A program made the position numbers and the translations under genes. From Pleionea mediterranea (GTDB taxonomy: Bacteria; Pseudomonadota; Gammaproteobacteria; Enterobacterales; Kangiellaceae): a stretch of DNA of 64,000 nucleotides. The notes beneath the pieces were generated by a model. That model was given only the letters and a program-made list of their open reading frames with translations, was not told the DNA's origin and ran no database searches. Each line of letters opens with the position of its first letter. Position 1 is the first letter of the stretch. This document shows positions 30,301 through 40,188 of the stretch, piece by piece. The stretch lies in the NCBI RefSeq assembly GCF_003148745.1, contig NZ_QGGU01000011.1, forward strand, positions 89,438 through 153,437. Direction: 5' to 3'.

Positions 30301-30762
30301 TTAAGAGGCTTTGGGATCGTTCAGTCTGCTAATTTCGTCACTGAACTGCTTAATATCTTCAAATCGGCGGTATACCGAGGCAAATCGTACATAGGCAACC
30401 TGATCGAGCTCTTTTAAAGCCTCCATCACCAGCTCACCGAGTAAGTTTGCTTCAACTTCTCGCTCTCCGGTAGCACGCAGCGCCGATTTGATTTGAATGA
30501 TGGCGTGTTCTAACGACTCAACACTTACTGGTCGTTTTTCCACTGCACGCATAATGCCCGCTCGCAGTTTGGCTTCATCAAAAGGTTGACGAGAACCATC
30601 ACTTTTAACAAGGCGAGGCATCACCAGTTCAGCCGCTTCAAAAGTTGTAAAGCGTTCACCGCAAGCGGCACACTCTCGACGTCGCCTCACCTGGCCACCC
30701 TCACTGACAAGCCTGGAGTCAATTACCTTTGTGTCGGTATGAGAGCAGAAAGGGCAATACAT
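30301..30762 (-). CDS. nrdR: Transcriptional repressor NrdR
   Basis: 153 residues. The N-terminal zinc ribbon reads [17 protein letters not shown] and [13 protein letters not shown] (two CxxC pairs), and the ATP-cone domain follows with [20 protein letters not shown]. NrdR represses ribonucleotide reductase genes in response to nucleotide status. It sits between glyA and ribD as in most gammaproteobacteria. No NrdR box was noticed in the window, so its targets lie elsewhere. Confidence 0.97.
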   Translation of the reverse strand: MYCPFCSHTDTKVIDSRLVSEGGQVRRRRECAACGERFTTFEAAELVMPRLVKSDGSRQPFDEAKLRAGIMRAVEKRPVSVESLEHAIIQIKSALRATGEREVEANLLGELVMEALKELDQVAYVRFASVYRRFEDIKQFSDEISRLNDPKAS

Positions 30763-30836
30763 GGGTCACCTCACCATCAAACATTTCAACCGTCGCAGCC
30801 AGTTTTCACTCACTGCGACAGTGCTCCGAGCATCAA

Positions 30837-32096
30837 CTAATGTTGGTATACCGGAAACTTAGCCGTTAACTCAGCCACTTGCTGTTTAACATTTTCAATC
30901 GCTGAGTCATTTTCAATGTCGTCGAGAATATCACAGATCCAGCCAGCTAGCATGACTGCTTCCGCTTCTTTAAAACCACGGGTGGTAATAGCTGGAGTCC
31001 CGAGTCGCAAGCCACTGGTAACAAAAGGCGAACGAGGCTCGTTTGGAACAGTATTTTTGTTCACGGTGATATTGGCTTTACCCAAAGCGGCTTCTGCGTC
31101 TTTACCGGTAATATCTTTATCGATTAAGTCCATCAGGAACAAGTGATTATCAGTTCCGCCAGACACGATTTTATAACCGCGCTGCAACATCACATCCACC
31201 ATGGCTTTGGAATTTTTAATGACTTGCTGCTGCGTCGCTTTAAATTCATCGCCAAGCGCTTCTTTAAACGCCACCGCTTTGGCAGCAATCACATGCATTA
31301 AAGGGCCGCCCTGATTGCCAGGAAATACCGACGAGTTAAATTTCTTTTCAAGTTCGGCGTTTGCGCGAGCCAAAATAATACCGCCGCGAGGACCTGCCAG
31401 AGTTTTATGGGTGGTTGATGTGACCACATCAGCATGGGGCACTGGATTAGGGTAAAGACCCGCCGCAACCAATCCGGCAACGTGTGCCATATCCACCATA
31501 AGATAAGCACCAACTTTATCGGCAATTTCTCGAAACTTGGACCAATCGATGGTGCGGGAATAAGCGGAAAAACCGGCTACGATCAACTTAGGTTTGTGCT
31601 CAACCGCTAAGGCTTCCACCTCATCGTAATCAATATAACCTTCGTCATTTACCGGATACTGCACCGAATTGTAGATCTTGCCGGAAAAGTTAACCGGCGA
31701 ACCATGGGTTAAGTGACCACCATCGGAAAGGCTCATACCCAGCACAGTATCACCCGGTTTTATCAGCGCCATATAGACCGCTGAATTGGCTTGTGAACCA
31801 GAATGAGGCTGAACATTCGCGTAATCGGCACCAAACAGCTCTTTCAGGCGGGCAATCGCAATATCTTCAGCAACATCGACATATTCGCAACCACCGTAGT
31901 ATCGTTTATGAGGGTAGCCTTCTGCGTACTTGTTGGTTAACACGGAACCTTGCGCTTCCATCACCCGGCTGCTGGTGTAGTTTTCAGACGCAATCAGCTC
32001 AATATGAGCTTCTTGTCGTGCACGCTCATCTTCAATAGCTTTCCAGATTTCGGGATCGTATTCAGCAATACGCGAGGTGTCTTGTAGCATACTCAT
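30837..32096 (-). CDS. glyA: Serine hydroxymethyltransferase
   Basis: 419 residues from the ATG at 32096, preferred over an in-frame upstream ATG at 32165 because it gives the family length (E. coli 417) and has GAGAG upstream. It interconverts serine and glycine with tetrahydrofolate using PLP. Motifs include [40 protein letters not shown] and [14 protein letters not shown], where the Lys binds PLP. It is the first gene of the glyA-to-pgpA run; the 74-base gap to nrdR may hold a second promoter. Confidence 0.96.
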   Translation of the reverse strand: MSMLQDTSRIAEYDPEIWKAIEDERARQEAHIELIASENYTSSRVMEAQGSVLTNKYAEGYPHKRYYGGCEYVDVAEDIAIARLKELFGADYANVQPHSGSQANSAVYMALIKPGDTVLGMSLSDGGHLTHGSPVNFSGKIYNSVQYPVNDEGYIDYDEVEALAVEHKPKLIVAGFSAYSRTIDWSKFREIADKVGAYLMVDMAHVAGLVAAGLYPNPVPHADVVTSTTHKTLAGPRGGIILARANAELEKKFNSSVFPGNQGGPLMHVIAAKAVAFKEALGDEFKATQQQVIKNSKAMVDVMLQRGYKIVSGGTDNHLFLMDLIDKDITGKDAEAALGKANITVNKNTVPNEPRSPFVTSGLRLGTPAITTRGFKEAEAVMLAGWICDILDDIENDSAIENVKQQVAELTAKFPVYQH

Positions 32097-32432
32097 TTCA
32101 CGACTCTCTTTTTTACGGTTATTTATTCGGTGATTCAGTAATAATTTTGGCCGTATTTTACCCAAACTGACCTCTAATGTCGTGTTCTTATTCGAAATAA
32201 TTCCTAGTTCAATTCTTTTTAAGCATTGCTTTTCACAGTCGTCAGAAACCTTTACTGAAACAACCTTTTCAGCAAGGTTTACGTCCTTTTAGAGGGTTGC
32301 CTATTTTTTGCTAATTTGAGAACCATGACTGAAAAATTGCCTTTAAACGTGGCTAAATGGTCTATGATAAAAACACTAGGTTAGCTATTTACCACATTTA
32401 ACCGCAGCATAAGAAAGCAACACGAGAACATT

Positions 32433-33158
32433 ATGGGCAGCTACAATATTATCTATCGATTTCAATTAGCCGATAACCAAACCGAAACCGTTGGTTTACA
32501 ACTGGATGAAAATACTCTGTTGCTCAGCGATCAGTATCTGGCGAATACCCCCGAATGGACCAAACTTCGTTACAAACAGTGCCCCAACTGCCCCCTAAAA
32601 CCGAAAGAGTCACCCAATTGCCCTGTGGCAAAACAATTGGCAAGACACACGGATCTGTTCGATAAAGTACAGTCATTCGACAAAGTAAAACTGGTGGTTA
32701 AAACGTCACAACGAATGACCAGCCAAAAGACCACCGCACAAAAAGCCATCAGTGCCTTTATTGGATTGATTATGGCCAGCAGTGGTTGCCCACATACAGC
32801 ACCGTTTCGTCCAATGGCCCGTTTTCATTTACCACTGGCAGATGAACAAGAAACCATTTACCGTGCCGCTTCCATGTATTTATTAGCGCAATATTTTAAA
32901 GAAAAAAATAACCAACCCGCAGATTGGCATTTAAAAGGATTGAAAAAGATTTATCAGGAACTTTCGGTGGTTAATCAAGGTATTGGCGGCCGACTACGCG
33001 AAGCAACCAAAACCGACTCATCACTTAATGCCATTGTTAACCTGGATATGTACACAAAAGTAATCCCCGACATGATCGAGGAATCCTTGTTTGAAATGCA
33101 AAGTCTGTTTGAAAATTACCTTGATCTAAGTGATTCAAATCACGATTTTCGGTTTTAA
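32433..33158 (+). CDS. Uncharacterised protein with N-terminal cysteine cluster
   Basis: 241 residues, no signal peptide or membrane helix. After a beta-rich start, residues about 49-64 hold QCPNCPLKPKESPNCPVA with three cysteines (CxxC, then C nine residues later), a pattern suited to metal binding. The rest is helical and contains SGCPHTAPFRPMARFHLP and TIYRAASMYLLAQYF. I recognise this as a conserved hypothetical of proteobacteria but cannot assign a function or a family number. It is divergent from glyA and convergent with the S9 peptidase, so it is its own transcription unit. Confidence 0.72.
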   Translation: MGSYNIIYRFQLADNQTETVGLQLDENTLLLSDQYLANTPEWTKLRYKQCPNCPLKPKESPNCPVAKQLARHTDLFDKVQSFDKVKLVVKTSQRMTSQKTTAQKAISAFIGLIMASSGCPHTAPFRPMARFHLPLADEQETIYRAASMYLLAQYFKEKNNQPADWHLKGLKKIYQELSVVNQGIGGRLREATKTDSSLNAIVNLDMYTKVIPDMIEESLFEMQSLFENYLDLSDSNHDFRF

Positions 33159-33192
33159 CTGGTACGGCTTTTATAAGAGCGACTTTTATACT

Positions 33193-35142
33193 TCATAAGT
33201 GTTGATTTAAAAACTCAATCACTTTTGAATAAAAAGCGACTCTATTTTTTTCGTTATAAAAACCATGCCCCTCTTTTTCTCGATAAAACCAGTCATAAGG
33301 TTTATTTAAAGCTTCCAACTTATCTTTCAGCAAATGCGCCTGTTCAACAGGAATACGCTTATCTTGACCGCCGTGAGCAATAAGTACAGGAACATTTAAG
33401 TCATTTAAATAACTTACCGGAGATGCTTTTAAAAGTTCTGATTTGTCATCGCCATAAAGTCCTTGAGCGACAGTATTAACAGAGTCAATATTGGTATAAT
33501 CCGCTGTTGAAGATAATCGATACGCATCATAGTAACCAGCAGCGGTGACAGCACAACGAAATACATCAGGCGCCATAATGGAAGACATAACAGCCGAATA
33601 ACCACCAAAGCTCCACCCCATAATACAAGCATTTGCTTTTATGCTTTGTTTTGACTCATCTTTCAACTTAACTGCTTTTAAATACCACTTAGTCCCATCG
33701 ACAATATCGTGCTGCATAAGTGTACTTAACTTTCGTATGCCGGCGTCTTCATATTGTTCACCATAACCGCCGGAGCCTCTATAATTTATTTGCAGTACTG
33801 TAAAACCATGACTCGCCAACATTTGGGCTTCGGTATCAAACAGCCAATCATCGTACACACCAAAAGGACCGCCATGTACCAGTGTGACGACTTTAACTTC
33901 ATCCTGCTTTGTAGGCGGTTCAGTGACAACAGCGTATACCGTCGAACCATCTCTTGCCGTAAACTCTACAGGTTTACGATTGCCCATTTTTGCAGCCTGA
34001 ATCCAGGGTTTCGAATGAACTAATGACGTTAACTTGTTCGACTCAGTATCGAATAAAAAATATCGCGTTGGCTGCTGATCACTTTGGGACTGAACGATAT
34101 AGAGCCGATTATCTTTCGTTGCTGAAACAATTTGATTGTAATACTGAGGCAATACGCTGGTAATTGTAGAGTGCAACTTTGCAAACCTATGTTCCGGTTC
34201 AAAATAGTGGTACTCCGGGTATCCTGACAGTAATGATGCACCAACCACCTGACCTGAAACAGGATCAGTAATTAAATCTTCAACATCATATTTCTCATGG
34301 GAAAAGAGCATCTGATTCGTTAGTTTTGGAAATTGCAACTGGAATACCGATAACTTGTCAGAATGATAAGCTAAATAAGTTAACGTATTTTTATTGCTAA
34401 CAGTGGCTGTCACAATGGTTGATATCGTTGATTCAGTACGAAATGGTCGCCAGCTTTGTTTGTTATAAACAAACTCTTTTAAATAGCCATCATCATCCAC
34501 ACCAACTGCGTATAAAGGCTCGCCAAGTTCATTAACTTTGACATTCATATTTCCAACCGGTAAACGAGTGATAATGGATTTTTTGCCCGTATAAACATTT
34601 AAGTTTGCGATGGTCGTTGATGTATCAATATCGGTACCCCATGGACGATAAGCGATTATGATTTCGTCATCGCTACTCCGCTTTAAATCAACAATTTCAC
34701 CAAACGCCAAATCTGACTTTAGATTACGAGTTCGAAGTGACCCATATTCTTTTTTAGAGCCCGCAGAAAATCCGAATATAACCTTTTGTTCGCTACCATC
34801 AGCGTTACCCGCGTATATTTCGCCGTAAGTGACAGGATTTTCATGCCAACCTCTCATCTGCACTTTATCAAAGACAAGACGATCATCGTTCACCCAAAAA
34901 AAATCACCCACATGTCCTTTTTCACCAAACTGATAGGTATGCACAAGCTTCATTTTACTGCGTTCAATAACCACAAGAATATCTTTATTGTCATGGTTCA
35001 TTTTGGCAGCTAAATATTGACCGTCGGGAGAGATTTTTAATGCTTTATATTTTGCCTCCTTTGCGAAGGTCTCAACATTAGAAGCCCAGGAGCTTGCTAT
35101 AAACACCCACACTAATAAAACTAACTTAATAAAATATGACAT
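33193..35142 (-). CDS. S9 family prolyl oligopeptidase, exported
   Basis: 649 residues with a signal peptide (residues 4-20, cleavage near ASSWASN). The N-terminal half is a beta-propeller, and the C-terminal half an alpha/beta-hydrolase with catalytic triad Ser511 (GWSFGGYS), Asp594 (AHGGQDKRIP) and His626 (KEGHGFY). LVHGGPFGVYDDW and NYRGSGGYGEQYED are typical of the acylaminoacyl-peptidase/DPP-like branch. It should cleave short periplasmic peptides. It stands alone and 30 bases away from the convergent upstream gene. Confidence 0.92.
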   Translation of the reverse strand: MSYFIKLVLLVWVFIASSWASNVETFAKEAKYKALKISPDGQYLAAKMNHDNKDILVVIERSKMKLVHTYQFGEKGHVGDFFWVNDDRLVFDKVQMRGWHENPVTYGEIYAGNADGSEQKVIFGFSAGSKKEYGSLRTRNLKSDLAFGEIVDLKRSSDDEIIIAYRPWGTDIDTSTTIANLNVYTGKKSIITRLPVGNMNVKVNELGEPLYAVGVDDDGYLKEFVYNKQSWRPFRTESTISTIVTATVSNKNTLTYLAYHSDKLSVFQLQFPKLTNQMLFSHEKYDVEDLITDPVSGQVVGASLLSGYPEYHYFEPEHRFAKLHSTITSVLPQYYNQIVSATKDNRLYIVQSQSDQQPTRYFLFDTESNKLTSLVHSKPWIQAAKMGNRKPVEFTARDGSTVYAVVTEPPTKQDEVKVVTLVHGGPFGVYDDWLFDTEAQMLASHGFTVLQINYRGSGGYGEQYEDAGIRKLSTLMQHDIVDGTKWYLKAVKLKDESKQSIKANACIMGWSFGGYSAVMSSIMAPDVFRCAVTAAGYYDAYRLSSTADYTNIDSVNTVAQGLYGDDKSELLKASPVSYLNDLNVPVLIAHGGQDKRIPVEQAHLLKDKLEALNKPYDWFYREKEGHGFYNEKNRVAFYSKVIEFLNQHL

Positions 35143-35175
35143 ATGCGATGACAGTTGATATTTAATAAAAAATAG

Positions 35176-35526
35176 TTAACTAGATATTCCAGATCGAATA
35201 ATAATTACTAGGATCTCAATGACAATAGCAACTAAAGGAACCCATATTGCGTATTTAAATGACTTTTTAACCGAGTAATCCATTAGTCCTATCAGGTACA
35301 AGAATGGTATAAAAAAGTACAAACTATAAGCCAACAAAAACAATTCAACGGCTAATCCTGCACTGGATATCATGGAACCAATCATAAAAACCAAAAACAT
35401 TGGAGCAAGAACAAACGAAACAGTAACCCACCAGTCAATATCTGCATCGTCACTTTCTGGCTTTTTATGGTCGATTAGCTTGTAAATCCCTAATAATACT
35501 AACGACATCATGATTGCTTGCAACAT
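35176..35526 (-). CDS. Small membrane protein, function unknown
   Basis: 116 residues with three to four hydrophobic helices (about 1-17, 30-48, 55-80 and 88-112) and a short acidic loop (HKKPESDDADIDWW) between the first two. I do not recognise it. It starts 34 bases downstream of nothing obvious and is followed by the S9 peptidase, possibly in the same transcript since only 33 bases separate them. Confidence 0.6.
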   Translation of the reverse strand: MLQAIMMSLVLLGIYKLIDHKKPESDDADIDWWVTVSFVLAPMFLVFMIGSMISSAGLAVELFLLAYSLYFFIPFLYLIGLMDYSVKKSFKYAIWVPLVAIVIEILVIIIRSGISS

Positions 35527-35780
35527 AACAGTCCCTTATTCTATTATCTGTAAAAAAATCAATCGGCATAATCCTTTATTTAGGTCTGTAAATCAAGTAA
35601 TCACCGCCATTTTTGGCGGTAATATTCACTTCATTATTAATCAACTAATAGACGGTTGAATGAATATAAAACGGACTACTAAGATAACAACCTGATAATG
35701 TTATTTCGTTTAAAATGACAAATAAACTTAAGAACAAGATAGTTAGGCTCAAACTATAAAAGGCAACATAAGATAACAGT

Positions 35781-36227
35781 ATGAAGTGGAACTTAATTAA
35801 ACAACATCTTCAAGGCAGCGCATCAGACTTAATAGAGGCTCATTTTCATGACCTTACCCGCGAGTCATGGGCTGATTTATTTTGCTGGATTAAAAATAAA
35901 CTACAGCTGTTAGATAATCAGCATGGCAGAACAAATACAAACGAACTCGACCTTGATTTATTTTTAGGTGAAAAGATGAGTTACATTGCTCATATACGCA
36001 TGGATGATGGGTATGAGTTATCACTTTCTATCATCGAGCCGAATAAATTAATCATCGATATTGAAATAGGTGAAGTTAATACCGAAGAAAAATTTAAGAT
36101 GTTTTTGAAAAACATCATTCATATCGCAAGCATTCTAAATTGCCGCCATCACATTATTTGCCCTGAAATAGAACCCGATAAAGCTTTTGTTGTAAATGGA
36201 TGTTTAAAAAGTAACTCAGATAAGTGA
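35781..36227 (+). CDS. Hypothetical soluble protein
   Basis: 148 residues, no signal or membrane segment. Residues 1-60 are helical and contain a Trp-rich stretch (ESWADLFCWIKNKL); residues 65-148 are mostly beta strand (ELSLSIIEPNKLIIDIEIGE) and end with CRHHIICPEIEPDKAFVVNGC. I cannot place it in a family. It is a single gene flanked by oppositely oriented genes on both sides. Confidence 0.6.
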   Translation: MKWNLIKQHLQGSASDLIEAHFHDLTRESWADLFCWIKNKLQLLDNQHGRTNTNELDLDLFLGEKMSYIAHIRMDDGYELSLSIIEPNKLIIDIEIGEVNTEEKFKMFLKNIIHIASILNCRHHIICPEIEPDKAFVVNGCLKSNSDK

Positions 36228-36258
36228 CTTGATTGCAGTTAATATAATTTAAGCCAAA

Positions 36259-36552
36259 TCAATTAAAACCATTTGCTCTTAATAAAGTATCAACAACGGC
36301 AATAAATAGAGTACTTATCAACAACAATACAGAGCGAAGCCTGTATTTTTTATTGCTAACAATTAAATAACCGGCAACTGTCGTAGGGTAAGCCAGTAAC
36401 ATAATATAAACGCCTGGATGATGAAGTCCTACTGGGTTTAAATAGGAGTAAATTACGTATGCTACTAGCAGTAAGCTGCTTGTTAGAAACAATCCTAAAT
36501 AAGATTGCAGCAGTTCATCACCCTTTTCTATCCATGAAAACAAACCTTTCAT
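36259..36552 (-). CDS. Small membrane protein, function unknown
   Basis: 97 residues with three hydrophobic helices (about 15-36, 45-63 and 73-90). The N-terminus MKGLFSWIEKGDELLQSY is amphipathic. No family is recognised. It lies 25 bases downstream of the lytic transglycosylase lipoprotein gene's start, in the same orientation, so the two may form one unit (small membrane protein gene last). Confidence 0.55.
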   Translation of the reverse strand: MKGLFSWIEKGDELLQSYLGLFLTSSLLLVAYVIYSYLNPVGLHHPGVYIMLLAYPTTVAGYLIVSNKKYRLRSVLLLISTLFIAVVDTLLRANGFN

Positions 36553-36577
36553 ACTTTACTTTCCTTTATAAATAAAA

Positions 36578-37210
36578 TTAAAACCAACCATCAATCGCAT
36601 CATCAAGTTCAGACTGACAACTTTTCAGTTGCTGATTAAACATGGCTGCTTTATTTTTCACCTTATTCGCAACGCCTAACAACCACGACTTGTGCTTATA
36701 GCTGCCACGACTGAATCCGCCCTGCCCTTCGTGATAGGCGAGGTATTGGTTATAGGCGTCCCACTTGGACACTTTTAATCGACGTTGTGTTTTGTGAGTG
36801 TACCAACCAATAAATTGTATCGCATCGTAAAAGTCATCACGATCAGCGCCGCTGTCAAATTCGTCCTGAAACTCACCCCAAACCTCATCTTTTGCTTGCG
36901 CAAAACCATAGGCCGACGACTTGTAGCCCCAGGGGATAAAGCCTAATAGATAATCTCTGGGTGAGCGCACATTATGTCGAAACCGTGATTCCTGATGCAT
37001 AATTGCCATCATCACCCAAATGGGCGTTCCCCATTGCTCATTCGACTCAACCGCGGCTTCATACCAGTCGGTTTCACCTCTAAAAATATCACAAATATTT
37101 TCGGTGTTCGAAGGCCGATAAGTGGAACAACCTGCCATCAATAAAAAGATTAGTGCGGCAACACTGCATTGAAAACTGAACTTTAAACTGATCTTAGAAA
37201 TAGACGTCAT
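36578..37210 (-). CDS. Lytic transglycosylase-like lipoprotein (SLT fold)
   Basis: 210 residues. A lipoprotein signal peptide ends in the lipobox LMAGC (Cys near residue 28). The domain contains MAIMHQESRFRHNVRSP, where the Glu of HQES fits the SLT catalytic residue, followed by SAYGFAQAKDEVW (the G-[FY]-x-Q block) and NQYLAYHEGQGGFSRG. It should cleave or bind peptidoglycan glycan strands from the outer-membrane inner leaflet. This conserved short SLT lipoprotein is common in gammaproteobacteria; the exact substrate is not known to me. Confidence 0.85.
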   Translation of the reverse strand: MTSISKISLKFSFQCSVAALIFLLMAGCSTYRPSNTENICDIFRGETDWYEAAVESNEQWGTPIWVMMAIMHQESRFRHNVRSPRDYLLGFIPWGYKSSAYGFAQAKDEVWGEFQDEFDSGADRDDFYDAIQFIGWYTHKTQRRLKVSKWDAYNQYLAYHEGQGGFSRGSYKHKSWLLGVANKVKNKAAMFNQQLKSCQSELDDAIDGWF

Positions 37211-37258
37211 AAATTTATCTTTATTTTGTTAAACACGATACGACCTGACATAAAACGG

Positions 37259-38152
37259 CTAAACTTTTTCTAACTGACTGCTGCAATATTCTTTCTCGAT
37301 TTGCACGGTTGCATGGGTCACATTAAATATATGCTCAAGCTCATGGTGCACACGCTTGAGCAGCTCATCCACACAGTTCAACTCCGACACTTTAACGTGC
37401 AATGTCATAAGCACTTCCTCATTATTCAAACTCCAGGTATGCACATGATGAATGTTATCAATTTCCGGAAACTGCTGTTCAAGATGCAATTTCACTTGAT
37501 CAACATCGATATGCTCCGGCACTCCTTCGAGTAAAATATGAATAGAATCTTTAATAAGCATGACACCGCTTCGGGTGATGAGCAATGCCACCACCAAAGA
37601 TAAAGCAGGATCCATCCATAGCCAGTTAAAGTAGTAAATCACAACCCCGGCAATAATGGCTGCCACAGACCCAAGTAAATCGCTTAATACATGCAACAAA
37701 GCACCGCGAACATTTAAATTATCCTGCTCACCCGAATGCAGCATTTTAAAAGTAATGATGTTGACGATAAGACCCAGAGTCGCGACGATCAACATAATAG
37801 GCACATCTATTGCCTGTGGGTTTTGAAAGCGATCCAGCGCTTCAAATAAAATCCATAAAACAATGGCGATAAGAAAGATACCATTCAGAAACGCGGCAAT
37901 CACCTGATATCTCTGATGACCATAAGAGTGCTGATCATCGGGCGGCTTTCGACCAGCAATAAAGGCCAGCCAAGCCATCGCCAGAGCAAAAGCATCGGTA
38001 AGCATATGTCCGGCATCGGCTAACAGCGCTAAGCTACCCGAAATGATACCGCCAGCGGCTTCCACCAGCATAAAACCGAAAATAATAAAAAACGCCCACT
38101 TCAGTGCGGACTCACTGCGACTCGGCTCGTTTGTGTGTGCGTGTGTGTGCAT
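37259..38152 (-). CDS. Cation diffusion facilitator (zinc exporter, ZitB-like)
   Basis: 297 residues with six membrane helices and a short His-rich N-terminus (MHTHAHTNE). The metal site HxxxD is in ALLADAGHMLTDAFAL and the matching site lies in the fifth helix (HVLSDLLGS). The cytoplasmic C-terminal domain has IHHVHTWSLN. The pattern is that of ZitB/CzcD-type zinc-proton antiporters that export Zn2+ (or Cd2+/Co2+) from the cytoplasm. A single gene with no metal regulator nearby. Confidence 0.9.
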   Translation of the reverse strand: MHTHAHTNEPSRSESALKWAFFIIFGFMLVEAAGGIISGSLALLADAGHMLTDAFALAMAWLAFIAGRKPPDDQHSYGHQRYQVIAAFLNGIFLIAIVLWILFEALDRFQNPQAIDVPIMLIVATLGLIVNIITFKMLHSGEQDNLNVRGALLHVLSDLLGSVAAIIAGVVIYYFNWLWMDPALSLVVALLITRSGVMLIKDSIHILLEGVPEHIDVDQVKLHLEQQFPEIDNIHHVHTWSLNNEEVLMTLHVKVSELNCVDELLKRVHHELEHIFNVTHATVQIEKEYCSSQLEKV

Positions 38153-38358
38153 ATTGACCTGTTATTAATTGGCTACCGACATACTGCTGCGGCACCAAAA
38201 TATAAGTTAAGAATGAATTATGCAATAAATCCGTTCATTAAAAAATGAGCTCAGATCACTCCGGGTTTAATTGTTAGTCAGTGTGCTCACAATTTTGTCC
38301 AATAACTGTTAAAATCGCCCCCATTACATTCACCGATTCGAATAGAGAAAGTGGAGCT

Positions 38359-40029
38359 ATGGCACAGTTTATTTATACCATGAACCGGGTGAGCAAAGTG
38401 GTGCCGCCCAAAAAGACCATCATCAAAGATATTTCTTTATCCTTCTTCCCGGGCGCAAAAATTGGTGTGTTGGGATTAAATGGCTCAGGTAAATCCACCG
38501 TTTTACGGATTATGGCCGGAGTGGATACCGAATTTGAAGGTGAAGCACGTCCTCAGCCAGGCATCAACATTGGTTACTTGCCGCAAGAGCCGCAGCTGGA
38601 TGAATCTCTGGATGTTCGTGGTAATGTTGAGCAAGGTCTTGGTGAAGTCAAAGACTGGTTGAAACGTTTTGAAGAAGTGAGCAACGCTTTTGGCGATGCC
38701 GACGCTGATTTCGATGCGCTGTTGGCGGAACAGGCTGAACTGCAAGACAAGATTGAAGCCGCCAATGGCTGGGAAATCGATCGAACCTTAGAACGAGCCG
38801 CTGAAGCCCTTCGACTGCCCCCCTGGGATGCCGAAGTAAAGCATTTGTCCGGCGGTGAACTGCGACGAGTGGCACTGTGCAAACTGCTGCTGTCCAAGCC
38901 AGACATGCTGCTGCTCGATGAGCCGACCAACCATTTAGACGCCGAATCCGTCGCCTGGCTGGAACGATTTTTACACGATTTCACCGGTACGGTGGTTGCA
39001 GTAACCCATGATCGGTATTTTCTGGATAACGCCGCTGGCTGGATTATGGAGCTGGATCGCGGGCACGGTATTCCGTGGGAAGGCAACTACTCTTCATGGC
39101 TGGAGCAAAAAGAAAAGCGTCTGGAAATGGAAGAGAAACAACAAACCGCCCATCGCAAAGCCATGCAAGAAGAACTTGAGTGGGTACGCTCCAACACCAA
39201 GGGTCGACAAGCAAAAAGCAAGGCTCGTATGTCTCGCTTTGATGAACTGTCGTCACAAGATTACCAGAAGCGAAACGAAACCAAAGAACTCTATATTCCA
39301 CCCGGCCCTCGCCTCGGCAGCCAGGTGATTGAAGCCATCGGTGTGCAAAAGAACTTTGGTGATAAAGTACTTTATACCGACTTAAACTTTAACTTACCAC
39401 AAGGTGGTATTGTTGGTGTTATCGGTCCAAATGGTGCCGGTAAATCCACACTATTTAAAATGTTAATGGGTCAGGAAAAACCCGATGCCGGTGAAATCAA
39501 AATTGGTGACACCGTTGAGCTTGCTTATGTTGATCAATCGCGCGATTCACTCGATGGCGAAAAAACCGTGTGGCAGGAAATTTCCGACGAGTCCGATAAT
39601 ATTACCGTTGGCAACTATACGGTTCCCTCTCGGGCTTACGTTGGCCGCTTTAACTTTAGAGGCAGTGACCAACAAAAATTCATTAAAGATTTATCGGGCG
39701 GTGAACGCAACCGGGTACATCTGGCAAAACTGCTGCGCAGCGGCGGAAACGTACTGTTACTCGATGAGCCCACCAACGATCTTGACGTAGAAACACTGCG
39801 TGCCCTGGAAGATGCCTTGTTGGCGTTTCCAGGTTGTGCCGTGGTTATATCGCATGATCGCTGGTTTCTTGATCGTATCGCCACCCACATACTGGCATTC
39901 GAAGGCAACAGTGAAACCGTCTGGTTTGAAGGCAACTACGCCGAGTACGAAGCCGACCGCAAACGTCGACTGGGTTCCGATGCCGATCAGCCCCATCGAA
40001 TTAAATACAAAAAGCTGGGCAACGACTAA
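38359..40029 (+). CDS. ettA: Energy-dependent translational throttle protein EttA (ABC-F)
   Basis: 556 residues from the ATG at 38359, chosen because GTGGAG sits just before it and the product then begins [20 protein letters not shown] like EttA; a longer in-frame start at 38281 lacks this support. Two ABC domains without membrane segments: Walker [10 protein letters not shown] and GPNGAGKST, signature LSGGELRR and LSGGERNR, Walker [12 protein letters not shown] and [11 protein letters not shown]. The arm and linker sequences match EttA, which binds the ribosomal E site and gates early elongation by ATP/ADP ratio. Confidence 0.95.
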   Translation: MAQFIYTMNRVSKVVPPKKTIIKDISLSFFPGAKIGVLGLNGSGKSTVLRIMAGVDTEFEGEARPQPGINIGYLPQEPQLDESLDVRGNVEQGLGEVKDWLKRFEEVSNAFGDADADFDALLAEQAELQDKIEAANGWEIDRTLERAAEALRLPPWDAEVKHLSGGELRRVALCKLLLSKPDMLLLDEPTNHLDAESVAWLERFLHDFTGTVVAVTHDRYFLDNAAGWIMELDRGHGIPWEGNYSSWLEQKEKRLEMEEKQQTAHRKAMQEELEWVRSNTKGRQAKSKARMSRFDELSSQDYQKRNETKELYIPPGPRLGSQVIEAIGVQKNFGDKVLYTDLNFNLPQGGIVGVIGPNGAGKSTLFKMLMGQEKPDAGEIKIGDTVELAYVDQSRDSLDGEKTVWQEISDESDNITVGNYTVPSRAYVGRFNFRGSDQQKFIKDLSGGERNRVHLAKLLRSGGNVLLLDEPTNDLDVETLRALEDALLAFPGCAVVISHDRWFLDRIATHILAFEGNSETVWFEGNYAEYEADRKRRLGSDADQPHRIKYKKLGND

Positions 40030-40039
40030 TCAGTAAACC

Positions 40040-40080
40040 TTAACTATTAATCATCTCCTTTGGAGGTGGTTAATAGTTAA
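40040..40080 (+). terminator. Long hairpin after ettA, without a U-tract
   Basis: A 19-bp stem (40040-40058 with 40062-40080) with loop TTT contains TTAACTATTAA on the outside and CTCC/GGAG at the top; two positions pair as G-U. No run of T follows, so termination would be weak. It may stabilise the ettA 3' end. A perfect terminator follows 52 bases later. Confidence 0.6.
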
Positions 40081-40131
40081 TGGAAAGATTCGTTAAAAAT
40101 ATATTAATATAAAAAGTTATACCTATGAATT

Positions 40132-40177
40132 TACACCAATAAAAAAGGCTCCTGCAGGAGCCTTTTTTATTGGTGTA
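40132..40177. terminator. Bidirectional intrinsic terminator between ettA and the LacI gene
   Basis: A perfect 21-bp stem (40132-40152 with 40157-40177) with loop TGCA has core GGCTCC/GGAGCC flanked by A6 and T6 tracts. It lies between the convergent ettA and LacI-family genes and can serve both. Confidence 0.93.
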
Positions 40178-40188
40178 GCCATTCTAAA

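Noticed and set aside
35603..35620. ACCGCC/GGCGGT hairpin as a terminator
   Set aside because: It has no T-tract and its stem is only six base pairs; it does not follow a gene end closely.
38281..38358. Longer ettA start at 38281
   Set aside because: The extra 26 residues have no family support, while the 38359 ATG has GTGGAG upstream and matches the EttA N-terminus.
38574..39086. 170-codon minus-strand ORF inside ettA
   Set aside because: The product is Ser/Ala-rich antisense sequence over conserved ABC motifs of ettA, so not a gene.
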